This document shows positions 63,094 to 64,000 of a stretch of DNA of 64,000 nt, in pieces. Origin of the DNA: Paraburkholderia sp. Ac-20340. GTDB taxonomy: Bacteria > Pseudomonadota > Gammaproteobacteria > Burkholderiales > Burkholderiaceae. Every line of letters begins with the position of its first letter. Positions within the stretch are counted from its first letter, which is position 1. Both the position numbers and the translations under genes were made by a program. The stretch lies in NCBI RefSeq assembly GCF_017104965.1, contig NZ_JAAGPR010000001.1:558001-622000 (forward strand). Direction: 5' to 3'. Under the pieces are notes generated by a model, which had not been told where the DNA came from, searched no databases, and saw only the letters and a list, made by a program, of their open reading frames with translations.

Positions 63094-64000
63094 GTGGCCC
63101 ATCGCTTTCTGATCAAGGAAATCGCGCTTCAGGCAGGGGTGGGCGTCGCGACCGTCGACCGCGTAATCAACGATCGCGGCAACGTGCGCGAGCAGACGCG
63201 CAAACGCGTCGAGCAGGCCATCAAGGAACTGGAACAGCAGGAGCACTATGCGCATTCGTCCGGGCGCAAACTCATTGTCGATGTGATCGTCGAGGCCCCC
63301 AATCGTTTCGCCGATGAAATCCGCGACGCACTGGAGGCCGAACTCCCTACACTGCAGCCCGCTATTTTCCGCCCGCGCTTTCTGATGCAGGAGACCATGA
63401 CCACGGCAGAAGTGGTCGCGGCGCTGCGCTCGATTGCCCAGCGCGGAAGTCATGGCATTTTTTTGAAAGCGCGCGATGTGCCCGAAATCACGGAAGCCAT
63501 TGGCGAACTCAAACGCAGTGGTATTCCCGTGGTCACGATTTTCACCGACATACCGCTCTCGGGAAGAATCGCTTATGCGGGGCTCGATAATCGCGTAGCA
63601 GGAGCGACGGCGGCCTGGTTACTCGAACGCTGGCTTGGCGATCTTGCCGGCAGCGTGCTGATCACCATGAGCGACGAGCGCTTTCGCGGCGAAGAGGAGC
63701 GCGAAATCAGCTTTCGGCGCGGGCTTCGAACCCGCCATCCGCGCCTTGATCTGATCGACGCGAGTGGTGGGCACGGACTCGACGGTCCCACAGAAAAGCT
63801 CGTAAAAAAAGCCCTAGATTCGCGTCGCGACGTGCTTGCGGTGTACTCCATGGGCGGCGGGAATCGCGCAATTCTGCGCGCGCTAGAGATTCACGGGCAG
63901 ACGCCGAAGTGCTACATCGGGCACGATCTGGATCGCGACAATGTCGAACTGCTTCGTGAAGGCAAGATTCACGCCATTCTCTATCACGACTTGCGCCAGG
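63094..64000 (+). CDS. LacI-family transcriptional regulator (partial, runs off the window)
   Basis: The 302 codons present code for a LacI-family repressor: HTH LIKEIALQAGVGVATVDRV followed by INDRGNVREQTR (residues about 5-30), then the periplasmic-binding-like core with GIFLKARDVPEITEAIGEL, DNRVAGATAAWLLER and VYSMGGGNRAILRALE. The TVDRVIN hinge-side sequence, in place of TVSRVLN, is seen in some rhizobial and Burkholderia sugar or inositol regulators. The start is GTG, supported by AGGAG at nine bases. The reading frame is open to the window end, so the C-terminus is missing. It is divergent from LysR and probably controls the ChvE-Ggu and polyol/hydroxyquinol genes. Confidence 0.88.
   Translation, partial: MAHRFLIKEIALQAGVGVATVDRVINDRGNVREQTRKRVEQAIKELEQQEHYAHSSGRKLIVDVIVEAPNRFADEIRDALEAELPTLQPAIFRPRFLMQETMTTAEVVAALRSIAQRGSHGIFLKARDVPEITEAIGELKRSGIPVVTIFTDIPLSGRIAYAGLDNRVAGATAAWLLERWLGDLAGSVLITMSDERFRGEEEREISFRRGLRTRHPRLDLIDASGGHGLDGPTEKLVKKALDSRRDVLAVYSMGGGNRAILRALEIHGQTPKCYIGHDLDRDNVELLREGKIHAILYHDLRQ

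Noticed and set aside
1..64000. tRNA, rRNA, CRISPR, transposase or prophage genes
   Set aside because: No such sequence was seen on either strand by reading; a covariance-model scan would be decisive.

Overview
The window looks like an accessory, catabolic part of a Burkholderia-group betaproteobacterium (Burkholderia, Paraburkholderia or Caballeronia type). By eye it is GC-rich with tightly packed genes. It has two trimeric-porin genes of the kind common in this group, a DUF4148 lipoprotein, many LysR/GntR/LacI regulator-plus-catabolism modules, and a large palindromic intergenic element built on a hairpin I remember as recurrent in these genomes. Apart from acnB there is no core housekeeping gene, and I see no rRNA, tRNA, CRISPR array, insertion sequence or prophage gene. 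The density of catabolic modules would fit a secondary chromosome, but that is inference.

Layout. 1-480: a ~480 bp palindromic repeat. 0.5-8.1 kb: a DUF3820 protein, a porin, then a small group with a halogenase-like flavoprotein, a methyltransferase, two related small exported proteins and a FabB-like ketosynthase, followed by a LysE-type exporter and a COQ4-like protein. 8.1-13.3 kb: D-serine dehydratase, amidase, LysR regulator and MFS transporter. 13.5-20.6 kb: two exported proteins of unknown function, an exported phosphodiesterase/phosphatase, a DMT exporter and a DUF2182/DUF1326 pair. 20.6-25.8 kb: LysR, an AbgB-like amidohydrolase, a porin with an unusual N-terminus and an MHS transporter. 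26-30 kb: ureidoglycolate lyase, allantoicase and a DctA-type symporter, divergent from a GntR regulator with palindromic operator candidates. 30-36.7 kb: a lipoprotein phosphoesterase, a di-haem peroxidase, a penicillin-acylase-family hydrolase and a small orphan protein. 36.7-40.2 kb: GntR, a UxaA/GarD-type dehydratase and a KdgT permease. 40.3-48.4 kb: an entericidin-like peptide, a histidine-kinase-like protein without its phospho-acceptor His, an APC permease/SDR/AraC set, an SDR/NmrA/TetR set and a DUF4148 lipoprotein. 49-52.4 kb: a small unknown protein and acnB, closed by strong terminators.

The most interesting region is 52.4-64 kb. A ten-gene run on the minus strand encodes, in transcription order, LysR, an intradiol (hydroxyquinol-type) dioxygenase, a xylose-isomerase-like TIM barrel, an IolG-like dehydrogenase, a second Gfo/Idh/MocA oxidoreductase, a ChvE/GguA/GguB sugar ABC importer, a Dabb-domain protein and maleylacetate reductase. 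A LacI-family regulator is divergent. Sugar or cyclitol uptake and oxidation is thus joined directly to the lower hydroxyquinol pathway, with no monooxygenase to make hydroxyquinol from a phenol. I propose that the operon imports a polyol ring (a deoxy-inositol such as quercitol fits the atom balance) or a glycoside, oxidises and dehydrates it to a trihydroxybenzene, opens the ring and reduces maleylacetate to 3-oxoadipate. This is a hypothesis from gene content only.
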